Source of the DNA: Streptomyces sp. NBC_01549
GTDB lineage: Bacteria > Actinomycetota > Actinomycetes > Streptomycetales > Streptomycetaceae
Direction of reading: 5' to 3'
Assembly: GCF_026339955.1 (NCBI RefSeq)
Contig: NZ_JAPEPW010000001.1
Location: forward strand, 4,025,001-4,089,000
Length of the DNA stretch: 64,000 bases
This document shows positions 31,521-39,707 of this stretch, piece by piece (within the stretch, counting starts at the first letter, position 1; each line of letters starts with the position of its first letter). The translations under genes and the position numbers were made by a program. The notes beneath the pieces were generated by a model. That model was given only the letters and a program-made list of their open reading frames with translations, was not told the origin of the DNA and made no database searches.

Positions 31521-34448
31521 ATGTCTAGCATTAATAGGATGAGTGTGGATCACCCCCGCCCGCCAGCAGAAACAGCAGCCGTGCCCGCCGTGTCCGTGGT
31601 CGTGATCGTCTACAACGACGCGTCCCGGCTGACGACGGCCGTGCGCTCCGTTCTCGACCAGACCCTGCGTGGTGTCGAGGTCGTCATCGTCGACGACCGC
31701 AGCACGGACGGCTCGTACGACGTGGCACAGAGGCTGGCCGCCGCGCACCCGGACCGCGTCCGGGCCTTCAGGCTGCCCGAGAACAGCGGCGGCTGCGGCG
31801 CCCCCCGCAACCACGGCATCCAGCAGGCCCGCGGCGACTACGTCCTCTTCCTCGACAGTGACGACGTCCTGGAGCGCAACGCCTGCCGCAACATGCTGGA
31901 GGCCGCCGAGTCCACCGGCGCCGACCTCGTCTCCGGCCTGTGCGTGCGGGTGCACGTCGACTCGCGCACCGGCAAGGAGGTCAAGTGGTACCCCTGGCTG
32001 TACGACCGCACCCGCACCCTGGAGTCCATCTCCGAGCTGCCCGACCTGCTGGTCTTCGACACGCTGTCGACGAACAAGTGCTACCGCAGGCAGTTCCTGC
32101 TCGATGAGGGCCTCGAGTTCCCGGTCGGGATCCACTACGAGGACCTGCTGTTCTCCGCGCAGGCCTACGTGGCCGCCCGCCGCATCACGCTCATCCCGAA
32201 CAGGGTGTATGACTGGCGGATCGTCGAGAAGACGGCCGCGAAGTCCATCAGCAACCGGCGTGACGAGATCGCCAACTTCACGCACCGCATGGAGATCCAC
32301 CGCCGGGTCGACCAGCTCCTGGCCGACCACGGCCTGCTGGAGCTGAAGTTCGCCAAGGACGTCAAGTGGCTCAAGCACGACCTGGTGCTGCACCTGCGCG
32401 AGCTGCCCTTCCGTGACGAGACCTACCGCCAGGAGTTCGCGCAGATCGCGCGCGCCTACCTGGAGTCGATCGACCGCGTCGCCTTCGACGAGATCGAGCC
32501 GATTCACGCCATCTGCGCGTACCTCCTCCACGAGGCTGACTGGGACAACCTGCTGCCCGCCGTGGACACGCTCAGCAACCGCGACAAGATCTCCTCGCCG
32601 CTCGTCGAGCACGACGGACGCGTGTACTGGTGCGCCGAGCACATCGAGCACGACGCCTTCGCCCGGCACGTCCTGGACGTCACCGAGCTCGGTTACCACA
32701 CCAAGCCGGTCGAGAAGATGTTCCTGCGCAACGCGCTGACCGGATACGCGGAGACCGACGGCACCGTCCGGCTGACCGGCCGCATCACCAACCCGCTCGG
32801 TGTGATCCCGCCCGACGCCCGGCTCTCCGCGCAGCTGGAGTTCTACGCCCGCCGTCCGGGCGTGCGCTTCCAGACCTTCCGCTTCCCCGTGGCCACCGTG
32901 CGGCACGAGGGCGAGGCCATCGTCTGGGAGGCCTCGGCCAACCTCGCCAAGGGCCTGCGCCCGCTCGGCATCGTGGACGCGGTGTGGGACGTACGCCTCC
33001 ACCTCGCCGTCGCCGGTGAGGGCGAAGGCGCGGGGACGGTCCGCACCACGACCCGGCTCACGGCCTCCGAGCCCGAGCTGGCCCAGGGGCACCTGCCCGT
33101 CCGGCCCCGTCTGACCCGGCTGGTCGCCGACCGCATCGAGCCCGAGGTCTCCTCCCGTGGCCATCTCTCCTTCCGGCTCGTCCCGGACAAGAAGGCCAAC
33201 GAACTGGTCCAGCGCGGTGTGCAGGGCCCGACCGGGCGGCTCGCCAAGACCGGCTACCGCAAGGCCAAGGCGCTGCGCAAGGAACTCGCCTCCGGCGACA
33301 CCAAGCTCCGCGTCTACCACGACGTGTTCAGCCGCCTGCCCGTCAAGAAGGGCCTGGTCGTCTTCGAGAGCCACCTGGGCCGGCAGTACAGCGACAGCCC
33401 CAAGGCCATCTACGAGGAGATGCGCCGCCAGGGACTGGAGTTCGAGGCCGTGTGGGCCTACGCGGACAGCCCCCAGGGCTTCCCGGAGGACGCCACCCTC
33501 GTACGCCGCTGGTCGCTGCCGTACCTGAAGGCGCTCGCGCAGGCCGAGTACTGGGTCGACAACCAGAGCTACCCGCTGAAGGTCACCAAGCGGCCCGAGA
33601 CGACGTACATCCAGACCTGGCACGGCTCGGCGCTCAAGCGGATGGGCTTCGACGAGCCGGAGTGGAAGCTCAAGTCCCGTGCGGAGCAGGCCGAGCAGCA
33701 GCGCACCCTCGACCGCTTCGACCGCTTCCTGATCCGCTCCGAGCACGATGTGCGCACCCTCGCACGGGCGTTCCGGCTCCAGGAGCGGACGCTGCTGCGG
33801 GTGGGCTACCCGCGCAACGACGCGCTGGTCCAGGCCAAGGAGCGCGAGGAGGTCACCGGGCACCGTGAACGCGGCGCGCTGGCGGCCGAGTTCGGCATCC
33901 CGGAGGACAAGCAGGTCCTGCTGTACGCGCCGACCTTCCGCCAGCGTGGCGGCAAGCGCCGGTTCGAGCTGCCCTTCGACGTGGAGCGCTTCGCCGACAC
34001 CTTCGGCGACCGCTATGTCCTGCTCGTCCGCTCGCACTACCTCAACCACGTCGTGCTGCCGCCCTCTGTGCGCGGCCGGATCATCGACGTGACCAGCTAC
34101 CACGACATGACCCCGCTGCTGGCGCTCGCGGACGGTCTGATCACCGACTACTCGTCCGTGATGTTCGACTACTCCCTCCTCGACCGCCCGATGTTCTTCT
34201 TCACCTACGACTACGACGAGTACGTGCACGAGGGCCGCGGAACCTACTTCGACCTGCTGGAACGGGCCCCCGGCCCGGTCGTCCGCACCGAGGACGAGCT
34301 GCACGCGGTCCTCGACTCGCTGGAGGAGCAGACGGTGAAGTACGCGGCCCCGCGCGAGCGGTTCGTCGCCGACTTCGGCGAGTTCGACCAGGGCAACGCC
34401 GCGCAGAGCATCGTCGACCAGTTCTTCTCCCAGTGGAGGCGCGCGTGA
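31521..34448 (+). CDS. bifunctional GT2 glycosyltransferase / CDP-glycerol glycerophosphotransferase
   Basis: A 975-residue two-domain enzyme. The N-terminal GT2 domain (about residues 22-240) has VSVVVIVYND and the metal-binding FLDSDD motif (Asp112 onward). A middle beta-rich region follows. The C-terminal TagF-like domain (about 610-965) transfers glycerol phosphate or a related polyol phosphate from a CDP-activated donor; it carries WHGSALK with His701 and TDYSSVMFDY from Asp876. HGSALK differs from the usual HGTPLK. From memory, the S. coelicolor homologue (SCO2997) is linked to teichoic-acid-like glycan in the spore wall. The ATG at 31521 has a poor ribosome site; ATG 31539 is possible. 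The stop overlaps the next gene as GTGA, so the two are coupled. Confidence 0.9.
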   Translation: MSSINRMSVDHPRPPAETAAVPAVSVVVIVYNDASRLTTAVRSVLDQTLRGVEVVIVDDRSTDGSYDVAQRLAAAHPDRVRAFRLPENSGGCGAPRNHGIQQARGDYVLFLDSDDVLERNACRNMLEAAESTGADLVSGLCVRVHVDSRTGKEVKWYPWLYDRTRTLESISELPDLLVFDTLSTNKCYRRQFLLDEGLEFPVGIHYEDLLFSAQAYVAARRITLIPNRVYDWRIVEKTAAKSISNRRDEIANFTHRMEIHRRVDQLLADHGLLELKFAKDVKWLKHDLVLHLRELPFRDETYRQEFAQIARAYLESIDRVAFDEIEPIHAICAYLLHEADWDNLLPAVDTLSNRDKISSPLVEHDGRVYWCAEHIEHDAFARHVLDVTELGYHTKPVEKMFLRNALTGYAETDGTVRLTGRITNPLGVIPPDARLSAQLEFYARRPGVRFQTFRFPVATVRHEGEAIVWEASANLAKGLRPLGIVDAVWDVRLHLAVAGEGEGAGTVRTTTRLTASEPELAQGHLPVRPRLTRLVADRIEPEVSSRGHLSFRLVPDKKANELVQRGVQGPTGRLAKTGYRKAKALRKELASGDTKLRVYHDVFSRLPVKKGLVVFESHLGRQYSDSPKAIYEEMRRQGLEFEAVWAYADSPQGFPEDATLVRRWSLPYLKALAQAEYWVDNQSYPLKVTKRPETTYIQTWHGSALKRMGFDEPEWKLKSRAEQAEQQRTLDRFDRFLIRSEHDVRTLARAFRLQERTLLRVGYPRNDALVQAKEREEVTGHRERGALAAEFGIPEDKQVLLYAPTFRQRGGKRRFELPFDVERFADTFGDRYVLLVRSHYLNHVVLPPSVRGRIIDVTSYHDMTPLLALADGLITDYSSVMFDYSLLDRPMFFFTYDYDEYVHEGRGTYFDLLERAPGPVVRTEDELHAVLDSLEEQTVKYAAPRERFVADFGEFDQGNAAQSIVDQFFSQWRRA

Positions 34449-35596
34449 CCGCGTACAGCGAGCGGGACGTCTTCTTCGTCTCCAACAGCGTCGACGAGCT
34501 CGGCGGTGTGACCAGCTGGTCGCACCAGATGGCCCGGCTGTTCACCGAGCGCGGCCACCGCGTCCACGTCATCGGCATCACCGAGCCCGCGGTCGTCCAG
34601 GAGCTCGGTGAAGTCCCGTACCCCACCACGACGTTGTACGACGTCCACCCGCCGCGCGTGGGCTCCGCGCGCGGCATCAAGGGGCGGCTCAACGTGGCCG
34701 AGCGCAGGCTGCGCGCCGAACGCGCCGCCGGGATGCGCGAGCAGGCCGCCAAGCTGACCCGGTTGTTCCAGGCCGCGCGGCCCGGCGCCGTCGTGATCGT
34801 CACGCAGGTGTGGGCGATGGAGTGGGTGGAGCTTGCCGACACCACCGGCCTGACCGTCATCGGCATGAGCCACGAGTCCTTCGCGTACTCGAAGGCGACC
34901 TCGCGCTTCGGGCGGGTGCAGAAGCACTACAAGGACGTCGACCGGATGCTCGCGCTCACCCGCGAGGACGCCGACCTGTGGATCCGGCAGGGCCTCGACA
35001 ACGCGTCCTTCATGCCGAACCCGATCCCCTTCATGCCCGAGGTGCCCTCGACGCGCACCGAGAACGTCGTCGTCAGCGTCGGCCGGCTCTCGGACCAGAA
35101 GGGCATCGACATGCTCCTCGACACCTGGGCCGAGGTCGCACCCCGTCATCCCGACTGGACGTTGCGGATCTTCGGCTCCGGCGAGGACGAGGAGATCCTC
35201 AAGAAGCAGTGCACCGCGCTGGGCCTCGACGAGTCCGTCGAGTGGATGGGTCGCACCAGCGACGTACCGGGCGCCCTGCGCGGCGGCTCCGTCTTCGTCC
35301 TGTCCTCCCGCGGCGAGGGCTTCCCCCTCGCCCTCATGGAGGCCATGGCGACCGCCCTGCCGTGCGCCGCCTTCGACTGCGCGCCCGGCGTCCACGAGAT
35401 CGTCCGGGACGGCGAGGACGGCCTGCTCGCGGCCCTCGGCAACACCGGCGAACTGGCCCGCCGCCTCGGCACCCTGATGTCCGACAAGGACCTGCGCGAC
35501 CGCATGGGCGAGGCGGCCCGCGTCAACATCCAGCGCTACACGACGGACGAGGTCGTCCGCAGGTGGGAAGACCTGTTCACCTTCTTGGAAAGGTAG
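34445..35596 (+). CDS. GT4 family glycosyltransferase
   Basis: A 383-residue retaining glycosyltransferase of family GT4. The N-terminal Rossmann half begins VFFVSNSVDELGGVTSWSHQMARLF. The C-terminal half has the conserved VVSVGRLSDQKGIDMLL and the nucleotide-sugar binding E-x7-E motif in RGEGFPLALMEAMA. The enzyme is cytoplasmic. It starts at GTG 34445 with GGAGG five bases upstream, overlapping the stop of the large fusion gene. Tight coupling suggests it glycosylates the polymer or the linkage unit made by that enzyme. The sugar is not predictable. A perfect 13-bp hairpin ends the unit. Confidence 0.92.
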   Translation: MTAYSERDVFFVSNSVDELGGVTSWSHQMARLFTERGHRVHVIGITEPAVVQELGEVPYPTTTLYDVHPPRVGSARGIKGRLNVAERRLRAERAAGMREQAAKLTRLFQAARPGAVVIVTQVWAMEWVELADTTGLTVIGMSHESFAYSKATSRFGRVQKHYKDVDRMLALTREDADLWIRQGLDNASFMPNPIPFMPEVPSTRTENVVVSVGRLSDQKGIDMLLDTWAEVAPRHPDWTLRIFGSGEDEEILKKQCTALGLDESVEWMGRTSDVPGALRGGSVFVLSSRGEGFPLALMEAMATALPCAAFDCAPGVHEIVRDGEDGLLAALGNTGELARRLGTLMSDKDLRDRMGEAARVNIQRYTTDEVVRRWEDLFTFLER

Positions 35597-35605
35597 AAAG
35601 TGAAT

Positions 35606-35635
35606 TCGGTGGGCCGGGTGATCCCGGCCCACCGA
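35606..35635. terminator. hairpin between the GT4 gene and the converging ABC exporter
   Basis: TCGGTGGGCCGGG (35606-35618) and CCCGGCCCACCGA (35623-35635) form a perfect 13-bp stem with the loop TGAT, nine bases after the GT4 stop. Confidence 0.88.
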
Positions 35636-35720
35636 GGCGCGCCCGAAGGGGCGCGGGGAACTGCGCGCTCAGCCGTGCACAACCCGCGGCCGACAGCACA
35701 CAGTTCCCCGCACCCCCTGA
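35636..35720. repeat. Streptomyces-type interspersed intergenic repeat
   Basis: GCGGGGAACTG (35653-35663) is repeated inverted as CAGTTCCCCGC (35701-35711) around a 37-base interior containing GCGCGCTCAGC and CGCGGCCG. The motif GGGGCGCGGGGAACTGCGCG is, from memory, very common between Streptomyces genes. A related copy lies at 48995-49075. Confidence 0.7.
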
Positions 35721-35727
35721 GTCGCCC

Positions 35728-36561
35728 CTACTTCCCCGTGAACTTCTCGTACTCCTTGAGCACGTCCTCCGTGGGCCCGTCCAGGCGAAGCTCCCCCCGC
35801 TCCAGCCACAGCACCCGGTCGCACGTGTCCCGGATCGACTTGTTGTTGTGGCTCACCAGGAACACGGTGCCCGCGTGCTTGCGCAGCTCCCGGATCCGCT
35901 CCTCGGAGCGCTTCTGGAAGGAGCGGTCTCCGGTGGCCAGGGCCTCGTCGATCATCAACACGTCGTGGTCCTTGGCGGCCGCGATGGAGAACCGCAGCCG
36001 CGCCGCCATCCCGGAGGAGTACGTCCGCATCGGGAGGGTGATGAAGTCGCCCTTCTCGTTGATGCCGGAGAAGTCGACGATCTCCTGGTAGCGCTCCTTG
36101 ACCTGCTCGCGGGACATGCCCATGGCGAGCCCGCCGAGGTAGACGTTCCGCTCACCCGTGAGGTCGCTCATCAGGGCCGCGTTGACGCCGAGCAGCGAGG
36201 GTTGGCCGTCGGTGTAGATCTTGCCGTTCTCCACGGGAAGGAGGCCGGCGACCGCCTTGAGCAGGGTGGACTTGCCCGAGCCGTTGGTGCCGATCAGCCC
36301 GATGGCCTCGCCGCGGTAGGCGGTGAAGGACACGTCCTTGACGGCGTGCACCTTGCGTACGCCCGCGGCCTTCTCGGTCTGCTTGCGCCGCAGCATGCGG
36401 TTGAGCGCGGCGGTCGCGCTGCCCCGCCCCGCACCGGTGCCGTTGACCCGGTAGACGATGTCCACGTGGTCGGCGACGACGGTGGGGACGAGCGCGTCGG
36501 CGCCGTCGGCCGCGGCCTGGGGCCGGGCGTCCTGCGTGAGGGTGTCAGCCATGTCAGCCAC
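35728..36561 (-). CDS. ABC transporter ATP-binding protein, polysaccharide/teichoic-acid export type (TagH-like)
   Basis: A 277-residue ATPase. Walker A is GTNGSGKST at residues 91-99, the signature is YSSGMAARLR at 181-190 and Walker B is VLMIDEAL with Glu206, followed by VSHNNKS. The N-terminal VNGTGAG insertion and the YSSGM signature are typical of exporters of teichoic acid, O-antigen and capsule. It has no C-terminal carbohydrate-binding domain, so it is TagH/KpsT-like rather than Wzt-like. It starts at GTG 36561 with GGAG ten bases upstream and overlaps the permease gene; ATG 36552 is possible. With the permease it should export the lipid-linked polymer made by the surrounding glycan genes. 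Confidence 0.92.
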   Translation of the reverse strand: MADMADTLTQDARPQAAADGADALVPTVVADHVDIVYRVNGTGAGRGSATAALNRMLRRKQTEKAAGVRKVHAVKDVSFTAYRGEAIGLIGTNGSGKSTLLKAVAGLLPVENGKIYTDGQPSLLGVNAALMSDLTGERNVYLGGLAMGMSREQVKERYQEIVDFSGINEKGDFITLPMRTYSSGMAARLRFSIAAAKDHDVLMIDEALATGDRSFQKRSEERIRELRKHAGTVFLVSHNNKSIRDTCDRVLWLERGELRLDGPTEDVLKEYEKFTGK

Positions 36562-37465
36562 GTCCGTACGTCTCCTCGGCCTTCCAGAAGTAGATGAAGC
36601 CGCCGACCCCGGCGAGCAGCGCCCAGCCGGTCGCCAGCGCCCACACGTGGTGCGGCAGCTGGTGGGCGTGGAAGCTGTCGATGAGCGCGTAGCGCATCAG
36701 GTCGATGTAGACGGCGGCCGGGTTGCTCTCCAGCGCGACCATCGCCCAGTGCGGCATGTGGCTGTGCTTGAGCGTCGAGGCGATGCTCCACATGACACCG
36801 GAGACGTACATCCAGGTGCGCAGCACGAACGGCATGAGCTGTGCGATGTCCGGCGTCTTGGCGCCCATTCGCGCCATGATCATCGCCACGCCCGCGTTGA
36901 AGACGAACTGCAGCACCAGGATGGGCACGACGAGCAGCCACGACGCGCTCACGGGAACGCCGAAGCCGAGCAGGATGACGACCAGCGCGGCCATCGAGAA
37001 CAGCAGCTGCTGGAGCTGCTGGATGGCGTACGACACCGGCAGCGCGGCCCGCGGGAAGTGCAGGGCGCGGACCAGGCCGAGGCTGCCGGAGATCGCCCGG
37101 GTGCCCGCCATGATCGAGCTCTGTGTGAAGGTCCAGACGAAGACGCCGGTGACCAGGAACGGGACGAAGTCCGGCACGCCGCGCTTGGTGCCGAGCAGCA
37201 CACCGAAGATGAAGTAGTAGACCGCCGCGTTCAGCAGCGGGTTCATCACCTGCCAGAGCTGGCCGAGCTTCGCCTGGCTGTACTGGGCGGTGAGCTTGGC
37301 GGTGGCGAAGGCGGTGATGAAGTGACGCCGTGCCCAGAGCTGGCGGACGTACTCCGGCAGGGTCGGGCGGGCGCCGCTGACGGTGAGGCCGTACCGGGCG
37401 GCGAGCGCCGCGGGATCGTCGGTGGGGGCAACCGACGTCGGCGGTGTGTGGAGGACCTGGCTCAC
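36554..37465 (-). CDS. ABC transporter permease, polysaccharide/teichoic-acid export type (TagG-like)
   Basis: A 303-residue ABC-2 permease with six predicted membrane helices between residues 75 and 295. The amphipathic N-terminal segment contains RHFITAFATAKLTAQYSQAKLGQLWQ, the TagG/KpsM-type hallmark, followed by LLNAAVYYFIFGVLLG. It forms an operon with the downstream ATPase (overlap of eight bases). The start GTG 37465 has only a modest ribosome site. The divergent 158-base region toward the TetR gene holds paired operator-like repeats (37557-37619), so export is probably under that regulator. Confidence 0.92.
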   Translation of the reverse strand: MSQVLHTPPTSVAPTDDPAALAARYGLTVSGARPTLPEYVRQLWARRHFITAFATAKLTAQYSQAKLGQLWQVMNPLLNAAVYYFIFGVLLGTKRGVPDFVPFLVTGVFVWTFTQSSIMAGTRAISGSLGLVRALHFPRAALPVSYAIQQLQQLLFSMAALVVILLGFGVPVSASWLLVVPILVLQFVFNAGVAMIMARMGAKTPDIAQLMPFVLRTWMYVSGVMWSIASTLKHSHMPHWAMVALESNPAAVYIDLMRYALIDSFHAHQLPHHVWALATGWALLAGVGGFIYFWKAEETYGRG

Positions 37466-37556
37466 ATCCGCTGCTTTCGCTCGGGGGGTGGGATGCGCGG
37501 GCCGTCCTTGACGTTTCTTACTGCGGCTTTGCCAGTTTCTTGCGTCGGGACGGGAC

Positions 37557-37619
37557 CGTATCGTCGCAACGCGAGACTAGAGCTTCTCGACGTCGGAACG
37601 CAACCGTTTCGTCGTAACG
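37557..37619. promoter_or_regulatory. paired operator-like repeats between the exporter operon and the TetR gene
   Basis: CGTATCGTCGCAACG (37557-37571) and CGTTTCGTCGTAACG (37605-37619) are near-identical, 48 bases apart. The second is an imperfect palindrome with six of seven arm positions matching. A third partial copy, CGTCGGAACGC, lies between at 37591-37601. The second copy ends four bases before the TetR start codon, where repressor binding would block its own transcription. Confidence 0.5.
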
Positions 37620-37623
37620 CCCT

Positions 37624-38292
37624 ATGCTGGAGGACATGACGACCAACGCCGACACCACGAGTGCCGCCGCGGAGGCGGAGAGTGCCACCGGGAAGGCCCC
37701 GCGTCGCAGGGCTCCGGCGGGGGCGGCCGTACTGCGCGAGGACGTGACCGAGGCGATCAGGGCCGCCGTCTTCGAGGAGCTCGCGGCCGTCGGCTACGCC
37801 CGGATGTCCATCGAGGGCATCGCGCGCCGCGCGGGCGTCGGCAAGACGGCGGTGTACCGGCGATGGCGTTCGAAACTGCACCTGGTGCTCGACCTGGTCT
37901 CCGCCGTCGCGATCCAGGGACTGCCCGCCCCCGACACGGGCTCCCTGGAGGGCGACCTGCGTCTGCTGTACGAGGTCAGCTCCCGTGCGCTGCGGCACCC
38001 CGTGGCCGGCCAGATCATCCCGGACCTCCAGGCGGAGGCGGCCCGCAACCCCGACATCGCGGACGCCATGCAGAAGGCGCTGCGGGAAGGCCAGCAGGGA
38101 GTGGCGAGCGGGATCGTCGCGGCCGCGGCCGCGCGGGGCGAGGTGCGCGAGGGGATCGACCAGGAACTCGCGCTCGATCTCATGTCGGGCCCGCTGTACT
38201 GGCGGGCGGTGGTGGTCCGCGGGCCCAAGCTGCCGAAGGGGTACCTGGCGAGCCTGGCCCGGGCCACGGCGGCGGCGCTGCGCGCGTTGTGA
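37624..38292 (+). CDS. TetR/AcrR family transcriptional regulator
   Basis: A 222-residue regulator. The N-terminal helix-turn-helix (about residues 45-90) contains YARMSIEGIARRAGVGKTAVYRRW, the classic TetR pattern, and a ligand-binding C-terminal domain with EAARNPDIADAMQKALREG follows. It is preceded by an acidic/Ala-rich leader. ATG 37624 is used; ATG 37639, five codons downstream, has GGAGG but only two bases of spacing. It is transcribed divergently from the TagGH-like exporter, with operator-like repeats between them, so repression of the exporter and of itself is the simplest model. The ligand is unknown. Confidence 0.9.
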   Translation: MLEDMTTNADTTSAAAEAESATGKAPRRRAPAGAAVLREDVTEAIRAAVFEELAAVGYARMSIEGIARRAGVGKTAVYRRWRSKLHLVLDLVSAVAIQGLPAPDTGSLEGDLRLLYEVSSRALRHPVAGQIIPDLQAEAARNPDIADAMQKALREGQQGVASGIVAAAAARGEVREGIDQELALDLMSGPLYWRAVVVRGPKLPKGYLASLARATAAALRAL

Positions 38293-38323
38293 GGGCGCCT
38301 GACGGGGCGGCCGCGGTGACGAC

Positions 38324-38421
38324 GAGGTCGAACAAGAACAGGACCAGGTTGAACAGGACCAGGTTGAACAGGAACAGGTTGAACAGGAACAGGAACAGGG
38401 CGAGGTTGAACAGGAACAGGT
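38324..38421 (+). repeat. AACAGG-based 15-bp tandem repeat array upstream of a histidine kinase
   Basis: About 98 bases made of degenerate units. AGGACCAGGTTGAAC occurs twice in a row, then AGGAACAGGTTGAAC, and later copies are interrupted by AGGAACAGGAAC and AGGGCGAGGTTGAAC. The plus strand has almost no T outside the TTG steps. The array is about 55 bases before the kinase promoter. A frame read through it gives only NRTRLNR-type repeats and is not a gene. Confidence 0.9.
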
Positions 38422-38476
38422 AGTGGGCTTGTGCCTCACCCGGTCACCTGTTCGCCCATGAGGGGTGCCGTTCGCC

Positions 38477-38482
38477 TAACCT
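38477..38482 (+). promoter_or_regulatory. candidate -10 element for a leaderless histidine kinase transcript
   Basis: TAACCT ends six bases before the ATG at 38489. This spacing would put transcription initiation on the A of the start codon, and there is no ribosome site upstream. Leaderless mRNAs are common in Streptomyces. No good -35 was found. Confidence 0.45.
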
Positions 38483-38488
38483 GTGGCC

Positions 38489-39682
38489 ATGCGGGAGACG
38501 GTGCGGCAGGCGGCGCGGGCCACGGCCGGCCTTGTCATGGCCGCCGCGCTGGCCTTCGGCACGATCATCTTCATCACCGTGCTGCTGATCACGGCCACGT
38601 TGACGCTCGTGGTCGTCGGCGCCGGGCTGCTGCCGGAGACGGTGCTGCTGATCCGGCGGATCGCCGGGGCCAAACGGAACATGGTGGCCGCGTGGACGGG
38701 GCACGAGATCCCCGAGGCGTACCGGCCCATCGAGGGCCCGCTGCGGCAGCGGCTGCGCACGGCGGTGCGCGGCCCCGGCACGTTCGGCGACCTGCGCTGG
38801 ATGGTCTTCCACTACGTCTACGGCTTCCTCGGACTGCTCACCGCCCCGCTGTGGCTGCTGGGCCTGCCCGTCGACGGCGTACGACAGGGGCTGCTCGGCC
38901 GTTCCCCGCTCGTCCTGCCGCTGATCAGCCGGCTCGCGGACCTCGACGCCGCATGGTCGACCGCCCTGCTCAAGCCCTCCCCGGAGGCGCTGCTCGCCGT
39001 ACGGGTCGAGGAGCTGACCGAGACCCGGGCCGGTGCGATCGCCGCGCACGGCGCCGAACTGCGCCGTATCGAGCGCGACCTGCACGACGGTACGCAGGCC
39101 CGGCTGGTCGCCCTGTCGATGCGGATCGGTATCGCCAAACGCGCCTACGAACGCGAGCCGGAGACCGCGCTCAGACTTCTCGAGGACGCGCAGAGCCAGG
39201 CCGAGGAGGCGCTGACCGAGCTGCGCCACGTCGTCCGCGGCATCCATCCGCCGATCCTCACCGACCGGGGTCTGGCGGGCGCCGTACGGGTGCTCGCCGC
39301 GAGCAGCGGGCTCGACGTCACCGTGGTCGTGGACGGCCTGGAGGACGGGGCGCGGAGCGGGTCCCGGGCCCCGGCGGCGGTCGAGGCGGCGGCGTACTTC
39401 GTGGTCGCCGAGTCGCTGACGAACGCGGCCAAGCACAGCGGATCCGAGCGCGCCGAGGTACGGCTGGTCCGCAACCGGGGCGGACTGAGCGTCCGGGTCG
39501 CCGACGAGGGGTGGGGTGGCGCCGGGGACACCTCCCAGGCTTTCGGCTCCGGGGGAGCGGGGGGTGGCTCGGGGCTGCCGGGTATGCGGCGACGCGTGGC
39601 CGCGCTCGACGGGACCCTGTTGATGACCAGCCCCGTCGGGGGGCCGACCGTGATCGAGGTGGAGCTGCCGTGCGTGTGGTGA
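38489..39682 (+). CDS. NarL-type sensor histidine kinase with N-terminal membrane sensor domain
   Basis: A 397-residue kinase. Two N-terminal helices (about residues 12-50) and a second hydrophobic pair (about 105-130, MVFHYVYGFLGLLTAPLWLL) form a sensor domain. The HisKA_3 dimerisation domain follows with phosphoacceptor His199 in ERDLHDGTQARL, then an ATPase domain with YFVVAESLTNAAKHS and a Gly-rich GSGLPGMRRRV lid. The start may be the leaderless ATG 38489; GTG 38483 is possible. The partner regulator begins 26 bases downstream. Signal and targets are unknown; the location beside envelope-glycan genes hints at an envelope stimulus but proves nothing. Confidence 0.9.
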   Translation: MRETVRQAARATAGLVMAAALAFGTIIFITVLLITATLTLVVVGAGLLPETVLLIRRIAGAKRNMVAAWTGHEIPEAYRPIEGPLRQRLRTAVRGPGTFGDLRWMVFHYVYGFLGLLTAPLWLLGLPVDGVRQGLLGRSPLVLPLISRLADLDAAWSTALLKPSPEALLAVRVEELTETRAGAIAAHGAELRRIERDLHDGTQARLVALSMRIGIAKRAYEREPETALRLLEDAQSQAEEALTELRHVVRGIHPPILTDRGLAGAVRVLAASSGLDVTVVVDGLEDGARSGSRAPAAVEAAAYFVVAESLTNAAKHSGSERAEVRLVRNRGGLSVRVADEGWGGAGDTSQAFGSGGAGGGSGLPGMRRRVAALDGTLLMTSPVGGPTVIEVELPCVW

Positions 39683-39707
39683 CCGGGACAGGGGAGACGA
39701 GGCCGCC

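Noticed and set aside
31515..34304. 929-codon minus-strand frame opposite the large GT2/TagF fusion
   Set aside because: Antisense shadow; the plus-strand frame carries all recognisable motifs.
38324..38421. Possible CRISPR array from the regular 15-bp repeats
   Set aside because: Units are contiguous and degenerate with no spacers, and no cas genes are present.
37863..38423. 186-codon frame running through the TetR gene into the AACAGG repeats
   Set aside because: Out of frame with the real regulator; the repeat translation (NRTRLNR) is an artefact.
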